A stretch of 64,000 bases of DNA from JBCCCJ01 sp039029315 (GCA_039029315.1 JBCCGK010000005.1:133546-197545); one strand, 5' to 3'; numbered from the stretch's first letter, positions 15,906 through 24,280 are shown. The notes: generated by a model not told the origin, from the sequence alone. Numbers and translations are program-made.

Positions 15906-16574
15906 ATGAATCCAAAAGAAATAGCCGGAACGCGAGCCGCGCACTTTGTGAAAGCCGGAATGACCCTTGGGTTGGGAACAGGATCAACGGTGTATTTTAC
16001 CTTGATGGAACTGGGAAGAATGGTGAGAGATGGTCTGATTATTCAGGGGGTTGCGACCTCTGACAGGACGGTAGATATTTGCGAAAAAGAAGGAATCCCT
16101 CTCCTGGACATTCATCAGGTACAAAAGTTGGATCTGTACCTGGATGGAGCCGATGAGGTCGATCCACACTATGCCCTGATCAAAGGAGGTGGGGGGGCTC
16201 TGTTTCGGGAAAAACGTGTTGCATCTCTGGCGAAAGAACGCGTGATCATTGTCGATGAATCGAAAATTGTCCCTACATTGGGGACATTCCCCTTGCCCGT
16301 AGAAGTAGTTCCCTTTGGATGGCAGCATGTCTTTTCTCAAATTCAATCCATCGGAGGGAATCCAGTTGTGAGAATGGTGGGAGAGCAGTTCTACCACACA
16401 GATAATGGCAATTATATTCTCGATTGTCATTTTGGCGCAATCCCGCAGCCTGAAGCCCTGCATCATCAGCTCAAGGCCATGATCGGATTGGTCGAAACAG
16501 GCTTGTTTTTTCACATGGCAGAAAGAGTGGTGGTTGGGAAATCAGATGGAACAGTTTATGTACTGCCTGCATAG
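15906..16574 (+). CDS. rpiA: Ribose-5-phosphate isomerase A
   Basis: This 222-residue enzyme interconverts ribose-5-phosphate and ribulose-5-phosphate in the pentose phosphate pathway. Family blocks are visible: GLGTGSTVYF (phosphate binding), DGADEVD and KGGGGALFREK (active site), and the FGAIPQPEALH region near the C-terminus. The ATG at 15906 (MNPKEIAGTRAA) fits the usual length; the open frame upstream to 15729 overlaps pruA and has no family similarity. It diverges from pruA with a 65-bp gap. Confidence 0.93.
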   Translation: MNPKEIAGTRAAHFVKAGMTLGLGTGSTVYFTLMELGRMVRDGLIIQGVATSDRTVDICEKEGIPLLDIHQVQKLDLYLDGADEVDPHYALIKGGGGALFREKRVASLAKERVIIVDESKIVPTLGTFPLPVEVVPFGWQHVFSQIQSIGGNPVVRMVGEQFYHTDNGNYILDCHFGAIPQPEALHHQLKAMIGLVETGLFFHMAERVVVGKSDGTVYVLPA

Positions 16575-16611
16575 ACAAACTGCTATTGTTTGACTCTAGA
16601 TTCAAGAACAG

Positions 16612-17583
16612 ATGCTCGCCAGAGTAGGAACCGACATAGATACAGCCGTTTCTCTCCTTCAGCAAGGAGAAGTGGTCGCCATTCCTACAGAGACAGTATA
16701 TGGTTTGGCTGGAAATGCCTGTGAACCAGATGCGCTTCTCAAGATTTTCGAAGCCAAAAATCGCCCTCATTTTAATCCACTCATTGCGCATACCAATCAG
16801 TTGGACAAAGTTCAAGAATTTTTGGCACCCATTCCTGACATCGCTTATTCATTAGCGGAATCTTTCTGGCCGGGACCGATGACATTATTATTGAAGAAAA
16901 ATGATCAGTTGCCAGATTTGTTGACTGCAGGGAATCCCAGGGTGGCCATCCGGGTTCCTGCACATCCTCTAGCCTTGGATCTGCTGACTCAGCTCGATTT
17001 CCCACTTGCCGCACCAAGTGCCAATCCATTTGGTTATATCAGTCCGACCACAGCCGCTCATGTTGCAGCCCAGTTGGGAGCCAGAATCCCCTACATTCTG
17101 GATGGAGGGCCTTGCACCATCGGCATAGAGTCGACCATTTTGGGATTTTCGGAGGAGGGGCAGGTCATTGTTTATCGGATTGGAGGATTGGCCTTGGAAC
17201 AGGTAGAAAAGATTGTGGGGAAACTGAGCATTTTGTCACATTCTGGCAGAAATCAACCAAAGAGTCCAGGCATGCTCAACAGTCATTATGCCCCAACAAC
17301 CTCCTTATATTTAGGGGATGTGCAAGAACTTCTGGCAGAGTATGGGACAGAAGGAACTGGCATTCTATCCTTTTCAAGGCTGATTCCTGACCTTCCTGGA
17401 ATCGTACAGCGATGTTTGGCTCCCTCTGGACAGATGGAAGAAGCTGCTAAAAATTTGTTTGCTGTGATGCGGGAACTGGATCGTTTGGGCTTGAAACGAA
17501 TCCTTGCAGAAAAAGTACCCGAACATGGAGTGGGCAAGGCCATCAATGATCGATTGAGTCGCGCACAGGAAAAGATGAAGTAG
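16612..17583 (+). CDS. tsaC: Threonylcarbamoyl-AMP synthase, Sua5 type
   Basis: This 323-residue protein makes L-threonylcarbamoyladenylate from threonine, bicarbonate and ATP, the first step of t6A37 modification of ANN-decoding tRNAs. The YrdC domain covers about residues 8-200 (IPTETVYGLAGNA, RVPAHPLA, APSANPFGYISPT, STILGF). A linker with SPGMLNSHYAP leads into the C-terminal Sua5 domain (about 225-323), so it is the long Sua5 form, not the short TsaC. It lies 37 bp after rpiA on the same strand. Confidence 0.92.
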   Translation: MLARVGTDIDTAVSLLQQGEVVAIPTETVYGLAGNACEPDALLKIFEAKNRPHFNPLIAHTNQLDKVQEFLAPIPDIAYSLAESFWPGPMTLLLKKNDQLPDLLTAGNPRVAIRVPAHPLALDLLTQLDFPLAAPSANPFGYISPTTAAHVAAQLGARIPYILDGGPCTIGIESTILGFSEEGQVIVYRIGGLALEQVEKIVGKLSILSHSGRNQPKSPGMLNSHYAPTTSLYLGDVQELLAEYGTEGTGILSFSRLIPDLPGIVQRCLAPSGQMEEAAKNLFAVMRELDRLGLKRILAEKVPEHGVGKAINDRLSRAQEKMK

Positions 17584-17699
17584 AGAGCCAATTTATTGGA
17601 AAACAATCCGTTCTAATAATAAGAACCCTACAAGCCATATATCCATTGCTTTTCATGGTAATTCATTTTATATTACCTCTATAAACACACCCTTCCTAT

Positions 17700-20207
17700 A
17701 TGAAAACGGCTGATCTGGATAACAAGCTTGACAAAAAAGCGCATAGACATTCAGAATTCAGGTCTGTTGGATACCAACACGCCACAGAGGGAGTTGCGCT
17801 TCAGTCCACAGTTAGTGGAGAACAACAAGCCGCAACACAACTATCTTCCGCTTCTATCGCTGCACCGGCTTTTCGCCTCCATTCCAGCGAGGAAAATATG
17901 CCCATTCATTCTAGTTCATCAGTGAATGCGCCCTTCCAGCTTCGCTCTGAAGAAAAGGCTAACAAAGAGCCATTTTCCCAGCCGCTCGAAAGGTATCAAC
18001 TGAGCAGTCAGCCCTCGCTACCCGTTCAACGGCAATCTTCCACTCCTTCCAATGGGGTGGTGCAACGAAGTTGGCTTCCAGAATGGGTCAACGATGGATT
18101 AGATGCCGCAGGGGAAATGGCTGAAAGCGGAATGAACACTGCCAGATCTGCTGCAAGAACGGTAGGAAGAGCTGTGAGTAGCGGTGCAGAAGCTGTAACA
18201 GAAACTGTCAGCAATGTAGCTGAAAGTGTTTCGGACGGGGTTTCTAATGGTGTAGAGGCTGTTGGAAATGTGGTAAGAAGCGGGGCACGACATGTGGCAA
18301 ATGGAGCCAGAGCAGTTGGAAGTGCTGTCAGTCGGGGGGCAGGACAAGTCGCAGAATCAGTAGGTGATACCGTCCGCAGCGGGGCTGAGACTGTGGCAAG
18401 GGGAGCGAGAGCGGTAGGAAATACAGTCAGGAGGGGAGCAGAACGAGCCTATGAAGGTGCGAGAGAGGTGGTTGGATCTGTCAGAGATGGTGTATCCTCT
18501 GGCGTAGAGCGGGTTGGCCGTACTGTCCGTAGAGGGGCAGAAGCTGTTACGGAAGGAGTTGCGAATCTCGCCAATCGAGCAAGAGCGGGTGCAAGCTCTC
18601 TCGTCCAAAGAGGAAGTGAAGTAGTGCAGGCTGGATTGGAACGAATCAGAAATGTGGGAAGTTCGGTACAGGAAGCAGTCTCTGTAGGCATAACTGCCGT
18701 GAGAGAGTTTGGAGCCAGAGCCCTCGAAAAAGCCAGAGATATTGGCGAAAATACAAGAGCCGCTGTCTCCGATATTGTGAATCGATTGGCGAACAGAAGC
18801 AGAGAAATATTCAATCATGTATTCAGTACTGCGACCGCCAGTGATGTGTTGCTCAACTCAGTTCTTGGTACCGCCAGGGCATTGGACAGCATTTTTGGCC
18901 CCAATGGAACGGCAATACAGGCCGAGGATATTCCTGATGAACATGCCTTTGACGAATTTGTCGCCAGACATCTTGCCTACATTGGAGATGGCAACATAAA
19001 TATGGACGATCAAATAAGCGCAGAGCAAGTGGATAGATTAAGAAGTGAGGGCTTTGAAGATGATATTCAGACGATTGAAGGAGAAGAAGGCTTCCAAATG
19101 ACCTTTATTGTTCCACAACCGGGCTCAGGAAGGAACCCCATGTTGGCGATCAGAGGTTCTGAAGATGGAACAGATATGTACAAGGATTGGGGAAGTGATA
19201 TGGATTATCATCAGGTAGGAGACAGGCAGTTCAATGCCAATCGCGAGCGAATTGCTCAGGTCATCGAATATCTGTGTCAGAATAGCGAAACTGGCCAAAT
19301 CGATCTGACCGGGCATAGTTTGGGAGGTGGATTGGCACAGACCATCATGGCACATCACACCCGTCAGATCGCCAGACTCACCACCTTCGCCGCCCCTGGA
19401 CAAAACCAGGAGAGTGTCGATATGTACAATCAAAATGTGGAGGAAATGCGAGCAGAAGGCTTAGAGGGGCCTGAAGTCGCCCATCATGTGGAGGATCAAG
19501 GGATGGTTTATCTGGTGGGAGAAGGACACTTGCCAGGAACAACCTATCGGCATGATGTCGGACACATCGATTTTGTAGAGGCTCATACCACCAACTTGAT
19601 CGATGGAGTAGAAGATCATTCCATTGAACGATTTGACGAATTCCCGGATTACCTTAGAGGACAATTGGCGGAAGTCATTCGAAGAGGAGCTGGCTCAACC
19701 GTGATTGGACCCCTGCTTGGAGAGTTGGACCAGTTACAGGACATGCGCAATGAACATTACAATCGGAATGATATGAATCAGGTTCCTGAAACAGAACCTG
19801 TGGATGATCCCAATTGGCGACGTTTGCCCGATTCACAATCTATCTATCACCAGAACGGAGAAGAGGGAAGAAACAATCGAAAGTATGTAAGCGCTGATGG
19901 AGGAAATCACGAGGCCGTATACAATGAACAAGGCGAGCTGGTCAGAGACAATGAAAACATGGGTACCTACAATTTTCACGGGCCTGATGATACCATGGGG
20001 CATTTGGAAAGAGACGTGGTCCCATATTGGATCTGGGGCAATAATGAAGAGGATCAAACCCCACTGATCAATCGAATTTTTGGTCCAAGAATTCGGGAAA
20101 GAATCCTAGAAGGTGGGCAGTCAACCATTGACTCTCTTCGGGAAAGCCTCAGTGACATGGTGCAGGAAGGAATGCGTAAAGTTCGCGGGGAAGAAGGACA
20201 AGAATAA
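17700..20207 (+). CDS. Lipase-domain protein with 11-residue helical repeats; effector-like
   Basis: This 835-residue protein has no signal peptide. Residues 1-128 are low-complexity with repeated Gln-rich motifs (APAFRL, APFQLRSEE, PVQRQ, VVQRSW), a style I associate with cargo of Bacteroidota contractile injection systems. Residues 140-370 are about 21 consecutive 11-mers (GAEAVTETVSN, VAESVSDGVSN, VGRTVRRGAEA), predicted amphipathic helix. From about 400 a class-3-lipase-like alpha/beta hydrolase follows: AIRGSEDGTDMYKDWGSDMD is the FRGTxxxDWxxD-type block, and GHSLGGG carries the likely nucleophile Ser540. The last 120 residues (KYVSADGGNHEAVYN, GHLERDVVPYWIWGN) resemble endings of polymorphic toxins. 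A lipoprotein gene follows after 22 bp. Phospholipase activity is inferred. Confidence 0.7.
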   Translation: MKTADLDNKLDKKAHRHSEFRSVGYQHATEGVALQSTVSGEQQAATQLSSASIAAPAFRLHSSEENMPIHSSSSVNAPFQLRSEEKANKEPFSQPLERYQLSSQPSLPVQRQSSTPSNGVVQRSWLPEWVNDGLDAAGEMAESGMNTARSAARTVGRAVSSGAEAVTETVSNVAESVSDGVSNGVEAVGNVVRSGARHVANGARAVGSAVSRGAGQVAESVGDTVRSGAETVARGARAVGNTVRRGAERAYEGAREVVGSVRDGVSSGVERVGRTVRRGAEAVTEGVANLANRARAGASSLVQRGSEVVQAGLERIRNVGSSVQEAVSVGITAVREFGARALEKARDIGENTRAAVSDIVNRLANRSREIFNHVFSTATASDVLLNSVLGTARALDSIFGPNGTAIQAEDIPDEHAFDEFVARHLAYIGDGNINMDDQISAEQVDRLRSEGFEDDIQTIEGEEGFQMTFIVPQPGSGRNPMLAIRGSEDGTDMYKDWGSDMDYHQVGDRQFNANRERIAQVIEYLCQNSETGQIDLTGHSLGGGLAQTIMAHHTRQIARLTTFAAPGQNQESVDMYNQNVEEMRAEGLEGPEVAHHVEDQGMVYLVGEGHLPGTTYRHDVGHIDFVEAHTTNLIDGVEDHSIERFDEFPDYLRGQLAEVIRRGAGSTVIGPLLGELDQLQDMRNEHYNRNDMNQVPETEPVDDPNWRRLPDSQSIYHQNGEEGRNNRKYVSADGGNHEAVYNEQGELVRDNENMGTYNFHGPDDTMGHLERDVVPYWIWGNNEEDQTPLINRIFGPRIRERILEGGQSTIDSLRESLSDMVQEGMRKVRGEEGQE
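18117..18809 (+). repeat. Array of about 21 eleven-residue (33-bp) coding repeats
   Basis: Residues 140-370 of the lipase-domain protein can be written as 21 lines of 11 with Val/Ala at fixed positions, glycine at the first position of most lines, and polar or charged residues elsewhere. There is no insertion or deletion across the register. The DNA copies have diverged, so it is an old protein-level repeat. Confidence 0.8.
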
Positions 20208-20229
20208 TGTGATGACTCGATTCTAATAT

Positions 20230-21030
20230 ATGAACACTTCATTCTTCCAGGCATTCATTCTGTGTTTCTCCATTTTCCTGCTCTTCAGTTGCCAAAATTA
20301 TTCTCAAAAAAGTATGGATGCGACCGACTACCAGACTGTTCTGGAAAATAAGTATGGACAGAAATTTATTGTCCAGAAGGCTCCCCGAAGTAGCGGAAGT
20401 GGCAAAAAGCTGGTGATTGCATCTCCGGCCCAATCTCCTGATATGTCCTTTCAAGCGGAATTTGATAGAAACGGAAGTTATCTCTCAGATACCTATATGC
20501 AAGTGATTTGGAGCCGGCAACTGAAATCTGTGGTAGAAGATGCCATTCAATGTGGAGAGATACCCTATGTTCTGAAAGTAAGTTACTATCAACTCAGCAA
20601 TGAGGAGGTAGATCCAAGAAACATTCCAGAAGTCCAATCGATGATTCAATTGCCTGAGTCAGAGAACAAGACCAACGTCTGGGCACATGTATTTGCCAAT
20701 GCCGAAAAGCAGGAAGAATTGCGTGAAATCATCAGCTGTATTCATCGAAGTTTGACAACATTATCTGAATTGGGTACAGCAATCATATACTTCAACATAT
20801 CCATCTACGACAAATCCATCCCAAAGAAAGAGGACCTGAATTCCTTTAATTTTGGATTTTCTCGGATCAAAACAGATTCCTTCGAAGACATACACAAGGA
20901 TGGGCTACAAAAGAGGATCGTATTTGAATGGAATTCTGATCAGAATCTGCCTGATGAAGAGGCCATATTGTCAATTGTCGACCACAAACCAAACTATTTT
21001 GGGAGTAAGGTCCAGCGGTTTGAGAATTGA
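20230..21030 (+). CDS. Lipoprotein, candidate immunity protein for the lipase effector
   Basis: This 266-residue protein has a lipoprotein signal peptide (hydrophobic residues 6-20, lipobox LLFSC, lipidated Cys21). The rest is mixed alpha/beta with no domain I recognise. It begins 22 bp after the lipase-domain gene on the same strand, so the two are probably co-transcribed. Immunity proteins of T6SS phospholipase effectors are often periplasmic lipoproteins encoded next to their toxin, which makes an immunity role plausible; nothing in the sequence proves it. It could equally be an unrelated envelope lipoprotein. Confidence 0.6.
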   Translation: MNTSFFQAFILCFSIFLLFSCQNYSQKSMDATDYQTVLENKYGQKFIVQKAPRSSGSGKKLVIASPAQSPDMSFQAEFDRNGSYLSDTYMQVIWSRQLKSVVEDAIQCGEIPYVLKVSYYQLSNEEVDPRNIPEVQSMIQLPESENKTNVWAHVFANAEKQEELREIISCIHRSLTTLSELGTAIIYFNISIYDKSIPKKEDLNSFNFGFSRIKTDSFEDIHKDGLQKRIVFEWNSDQNLPDEEAILSIVDHKPNYFGSKVQRFEN

Positions 21031-21107
21031 GTCAGAAACTGATCAAGTTTTGGAATTTGAAAAGGAAAGGCCAGATTTTGTGTTCTGATAGGTCTCTTTT
21101 TGTGAGG

Positions 21108-21127
21108 AATCCCGGTACATCGGGATT
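21108..21127 (+). terminator. Hairpin after the lipoprotein gene
   Basis: A 7-bp perfect stem AATCCCG/CGGGATT with a 6-nt loop lies 77 bp past the stop of the lipoprotein gene. No U-tract follows, so termination activity is uncertain. Confidence 0.3.
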
Positions 21128-21235
21128 TCGAGGAAAAAAAGCGGAGTCGTGGTTCCCAAATCTGTCTCCTTCTTCTCGAATAACATTTTTAAATAGTTTC
21201 TCAATTCCAGATTTCCATTTTTCGACACAAAGCTG

Positions 21236-21243
21236 TACATTTG
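21236..21243 (+). promoter_or_regulatory. -7 box of the rpsP-rimM unit
   Basis: TACATTTG matches TAnnTTTG, 51 nt upstream of the rpsP ATG. A TTTC lies about 20 nt upstream, a weak -33 candidate. Confidence 0.45.
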
Positions 21244-21294
21244 CGCTCTCATTAAACGTTCATTCATTTCTGTTTCACCAAGATTTGTGGTTAT

Positions 21295-22029
21295 ATGCCA
21301 GTAAAATTAAGACTCAGAAGACAGGGCCGAAGAAAGGCTCCTCACTATTCCATTGTTGCAGCAGATGCAAGAGCACCTCGCGATGGAAAATTCATTGAAA
21401 AAGTAGGGTATTACAATCCTATCAGCTCACCAGCCCGTGTTTACCTTGATCATGATGCTGTAATCAAATGGTTGCAGGTTGGCGCTCAGCCGACTTCCTC
21501 AGTAAGAGATTTGCTGCGTCATACCGGGATTACTGTAAAGTTTGCCCTCATTAAGCAAGGTAAGTCCGAAGAAGAGATTGAGAGAATCTATGGTCGTTGG
21601 CGTTCCGAAAAGGATCGCAAGCCCAAGAAGAAAGTGATCTCTATCGCAAAGGATGGAACACCACTTGAGCCTATTCCAGGCGAGAAAGAAAAAGTGGAAG
21701 CTCCACGTGAGGCATTGGTCGTGGAGAAGCCTGCTCCTGAAGCAGAAGCACCTGTGGAAGAAGCCTCAGCAGCGGAAGAAACTCCCGCGGAAGAGCCTGC
21801 TCCAGTAGCAGAAGCACCTGTGGAAGAAGCCCCCGCAGCGGAAGAAACTCCCGCGGAAGAGCCTGCTCCTGAAGCAGAAGCACCTGTGGAAGAAGCCCCC
21901 GCAGCGGAAGAAACTCCCGCAGAAGAGGCTGCTCCAGTAGCAGAAGCGCCTGCGGAAGAAGCAGCTGTAGCGGAGGAGAAACCAGCAGAGGAAGCCGCTC
22001 CAGAGGAGAAAGCCCCTGAAGGAGAATAA
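21295..22029 (+). CDS. rpsP: 30S ribosomal protein S16 with long acidic repeat tail
   Basis: Residues 1-85 are a normal S16 core (MPVKLRLRRQGRRKAPHYSIV, RDGKFIEKVGYYNP, WLQVGAQPTSSVRDLLRHTGI), part of the body of the small ribosomal subunit. S16 is usually 80-90 residues. Here a lysine-rich bridge leads to a Glu/Ala/Pro tail that brings the protein to 244 residues. The tail holds four units of 22 residues, three nearly identical. Extended S16 tails occur in Bacteroidota; their role is unknown. It is followed by rimM after 85 bp, with a strong hairpin between. Confidence 0.95.
   Translation: MPVKLRLRRQGRRKAPHYSIVAADARAPRDGKFIEKVGYYNPISSPARVYLDHDAVIKWLQVGAQPTSSVRDLLRHTGITVKFALIKQGKSEEEIERIYGRWRSEKDRKPKKKVISIAKDGTPLEPIPGEKEKVEAPREALVVEKPAPEAEAPVEEASAAEETPAEEPAPVAEAPVEEAPAAEETPAEEPAPEAEAPVEEAPAAEETPAEEAAPVAEAPAEEAAVAEEKPAEEAAPEEKAPEGE
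21730..21993 (+). repeat. Four 66-bp tandem repeats in the rpsP tail
   Basis: Units at 21730-21795, 21796-21861, 21862-21927 and a diverged fourth at 21928-21993 each encode 22 residues of the form PAPxAEAPVEEAxAAEETPAEE. Units 2 and 3 are almost identical at DNA level, so recent unit duplication or contraction is likely. Confidence 0.9.
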
Positions 22030-22057
22030 TTGCCTCCTTTATCTGACAACAATTCAC

Positions 22058-22090
22058 GATGCCATCTTTAGAATCTCTAGAGATGGCATC
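22058..22090 (+). promoter_or_regulatory. 15-bp hairpin between rpsP and rimM
   Basis: GATGCCATCTTTAGA (22058-22072) pairs with TCTAGAGATGGCATC (22076-22090) over 15 bp with one G-U pair and a 3-nt loop. No U-tract follows. It could attenuate, process or protect the rpsP transcript ahead of rimM, 24 bp before the rimM ATG. Confidence 0.65.
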
Positions 22091-22114
22091 TACTTATGTA
22101 GACCTATTCACAAT

Positions 22115-22648
22115 ATGAATCGAACAGACTGTGTGGAACTTGGATATATTTCCAAAGCTCACGGATTGAAAGGCGACGTAAAAGCTGTATTTGATGTCCA
22201 TGATATCGAAGAATACAAAGACCTCCGAATCATGTTATTGGCCAAAGGAGATGCCAGTCTTCATCCCTATCGAGTAGCCAGGTTTCATATTCAGGCACAG
22301 AAGTATGCGACCCTGCGATTTGAAGGAATCTCAGACCGTATAGGGGCGGAAGCCCTGGTTGGACATACGATATTCTTTCCTGAGGGGGAATTGCCCAAAC
22401 TGGAGGAAGGTCGATTTTATTATTTTGAAGTAATAGGATATACCATTCAGGATCAAAATCTGGGAGAACTTGGAGTGGTTGCAGGATTTTATGATGGACC
22501 CGCGCAGGATATCATGGCCATGACCTATCAATCCAAGGAAGTGTTGATTCCCATGACTGATCAGTTTGTATTGAAGGCCGACCATGCCGAAAAACGGATG
22601 TATACCCATCTTCCTGATGGCCTGCTGGCCTCCTATTTGGAAGAATAA
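22115..22648 (+). CDS. rimM: Ribosome maturation factor RimM
   Basis: This 177-residue protein helps assemble the 30S head by binding S19 and 16S rRNA. The N-terminal RimM domain is visible (GYISKAHGLKGDVKAVFD, about residues 8-90), followed by the PRC-barrel (YYFEVIGYTIQD to about residue 170, with VLIPMTDQFV). Position after rpsP is the conserved order in bacteria; trmD and rplS, often next, are absent here. The gene converges on the PPK2 gene with a 56-bp gap. Confidence 0.93.
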   Translation: MNRTDCVELGYISKAHGLKGDVKAVFDVHDIEEYKDLRIMLLAKGDASLHPYRVARFHIQAQKYATLRFEGISDRIGAEALVGHTIFFPEGELPKLEEGRFYYFEVIGYTIQDQNLGELGVVAGFYDGPAQDIMAMTYQSKEVLIPMTDQFVLKADHAEKRMYTHLPDGLLASYLEE

Positions 22649-22704
22649 GACCTGATAATTTCTTCTTGTATCATGTATCCCTGAAAGCACTCCAGACTGA
22701 TTCC

Positions 22705-23589
22705 CTATCCTTCTGCCAATTGTTTTCTGATTTCCTGCAACTCCTTTTTCCTGGCGTCATCAACCACAGGATAGTTCATGTCCAGAGACTTCATGTGGTC
22801 CAAAATTATCTGGGAGACGATGAGGCGCATATTCTTTTTGTCATCAGCTGGAATGACGTACCAGGGAGCATGAGGGGCTGCAGTTTGGTTGATGGCTTCT
22901 TCATATGCTTTTTGATAATCGTCCCAGTATCCCCGTTCCCTGACATCTGCTTCTGAGAATTTCCAGTTTTTTGAGGGAGTATCAATTCTCGCCAAAAATC
23001 GCTGTCGTTGTTCCTCTTTAGATAGATTGAGAAAAAACTTGATGACATGGATTCCATTCCTGGAGATATAGGTCTCAAAATTTCGAATATCTTCATACCT
23101 CTGCTCCCACACCTGATCCACATCCTGAATAAATTCTTTGGGGACGCGTTGCCCGCCAGTCAGAATACCGGGATGAACACGAACGACCAATACTTCTTCA
23201 TAGTAGGAACGATTAAAAATCCCAATCCGCCCTCTTTCTGGTAGACTTCTTGTGGTTCGCCACAGATAATCATGATCCAACTCCTGGCTCGTTGGTTTTT
23301 TAAACGAATGGACAACGATGCCATGAGGATTGACCCCAGACATGACATGGCGAATGGTCCCATCTTTGCCAGCAGCATCCATTGCTTGAAATATCAGCAG
23401 CATCCCATAGCGATCATGGGCGTACATCATATTCTGCAACTCATCTATTTCTTCTCGAAAGTCTTCTAATTTCTTTTTGTAGTCTTTTTTACTCTCATAA
23501 TAGGGGTCAATGAGGTTCTGAACTTTTTTCAGTTGTAATGTTTTTTCTCCTGTAAAGGCGAATTGGGAAGAATCAATCTTTGTTGACAT
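22705..23589 (-). CDS. Polyphosphate kinase 2 family protein
   Basis: This 294-residue protein has a P-loop kinase fold. The Walker A is in FQAMDAAGKDGTI, and the lid and Walker B region contain NRSYYEEVLVVRVHP and ERQRFLARIDTPSKNWKFS. PPK2 enzymes transfer phosphate between polyphosphate and nucleotides; this sequence fits the single-domain PPK2 'polyphosphate:nucleotide phosphotransferase' group, but the preferred nucleotide (ADP, AMP or GDP) cannot be read. I start at the ATG at 23589 (MSTKIDSSQF). The frame to 23679 adds 30 residues without family similarity. Monocistronic. Confidence 0.9.
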   Translation of the reverse strand: MSTKIDSSQFAFTGEKTLQLKKVQNLIDPYYESKKDYKKKLEDFREEIDELQNMMYAHDRYGMLLIFQAMDAAGKDGTIRHVMSGVNPHGIVVHSFKKPTSQELDHDYLWRTTRSLPERGRIGIFNRSYYEEVLVVRVHPGILTGGQRVPKEFIQDVDQVWEQRYEDIRNFETYISRNGIHVIKFFLNLSKEEQRQRFLARIDTPSKNWKFSEADVRERGYWDDYQKAYEEAINQTAAPHAPWYVIPADDKKNMRLIVSQIILDHMKSLDMNYPVVDDARKKELQEIRKQLAEG

Positions 23590-23816
23590 AGAAAAAAATG
23601 AGTAAAATATGGTTATAATCAGGGAATTTATGCAAAAAAATGAATTTGTTTTTTGATTTTTCAAAAACTGGTGAAACATTTGCTTACGTTAATGATACAA
23701 TAGATTCATAATAATCCTTATCTATGTAAGATTGTTTGTGAGTCTACGTACTAACAGTTAGGGAGACAAAAGTTACACAAGCTTAAATTTTATTCTTATT
23801 AGCCTCTGTATCACAT

Positions 23817-24254
23817 ATGAAAAAATTTCCCCGGCCAGAAATCCTGCTGGTTGATGACACCAAAAGTGACATCAATTTAATTAGGATCATTTTGGAAGAA
23901 GAAGGGTTTGAAGGGGATTTACAGGTAGTCTCCCAAGGTGAAGAAGCACTCGACTTTGTATTTTGTAGAGGAAATTATTCCGGGAGGTCATCCAGTGCCA
24001 TTCCCGATCTTATTTTTCTCGATTTGCACATGCCCAGAATGAATGGATACAAAGTCATCGAGGTCTTAAAAGAACATCCCAAAACCGTATCTATCCCAAT
24101 TATCGTGCTTTCTGCTCTGGAAAGTGATGAAGATCTCTGCCATTGTTATAGTATGGGAGTTGGAGGATATATCGTAAAACCTACTGGTTTCGAGATGTTT
24201 AGGGATAAGGTAGTTGGGACATTGAAATTCTGGCTACAGGATGCTGTACATTAA
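23817..24254 (+). CDS. Stand-alone response regulator (Rcp1/CheY-like)
   Basis: This 145-residue protein is a lone receiver domain with the acidic pair at residues 13-14, the phosphoacceptor Asp69 in FLDLHMPRMNG, the conserved SAL block and a Lys in YIVKPT. It has no output domain. The insertion after residue 45 (CRGNYSGRSSSAIP) is typical of the Rcp1-like group, which often partners with phytochrome or hybrid kinases. No kinase is adjacent, so the partner must be elsewhere. Its own 226-bp upstream region shows no clear consensus promoter. Confidence 0.88.
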   Translation: MKKFPRPEILLVDDTKSDINLIRIILEEEGFEGDLQVVSQGEEALDFVFCRGNYSGRSSSAIPDLIFLDLHMPRMNGYKVIEVLKEHPKTVSIPIIVLSALESDEDLCHCYSMGVGGYIVKPTGFEMFRDKVVGTLKFWLQDAVH

Positions 24255-24280
24255 CGAGCAATTTTTCCTAATTTAGGGAA

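Noticed and set aside
17700..20207. Coding repeats as a collagen or silk-like structural protein
   Set aside because: The period is 11 with Val/Ala heptad-like spacing and charged residues, which predicts a helix. It is fused to a hydrolase domain with a conserved nucleophile motif.
21588..22052. 154-codon Ser/Ala/Gly-rich frame opposite the rpsP tail
   Set aside because: An artefact of the repetitive GC-rich rpsP repeats on the other strand.
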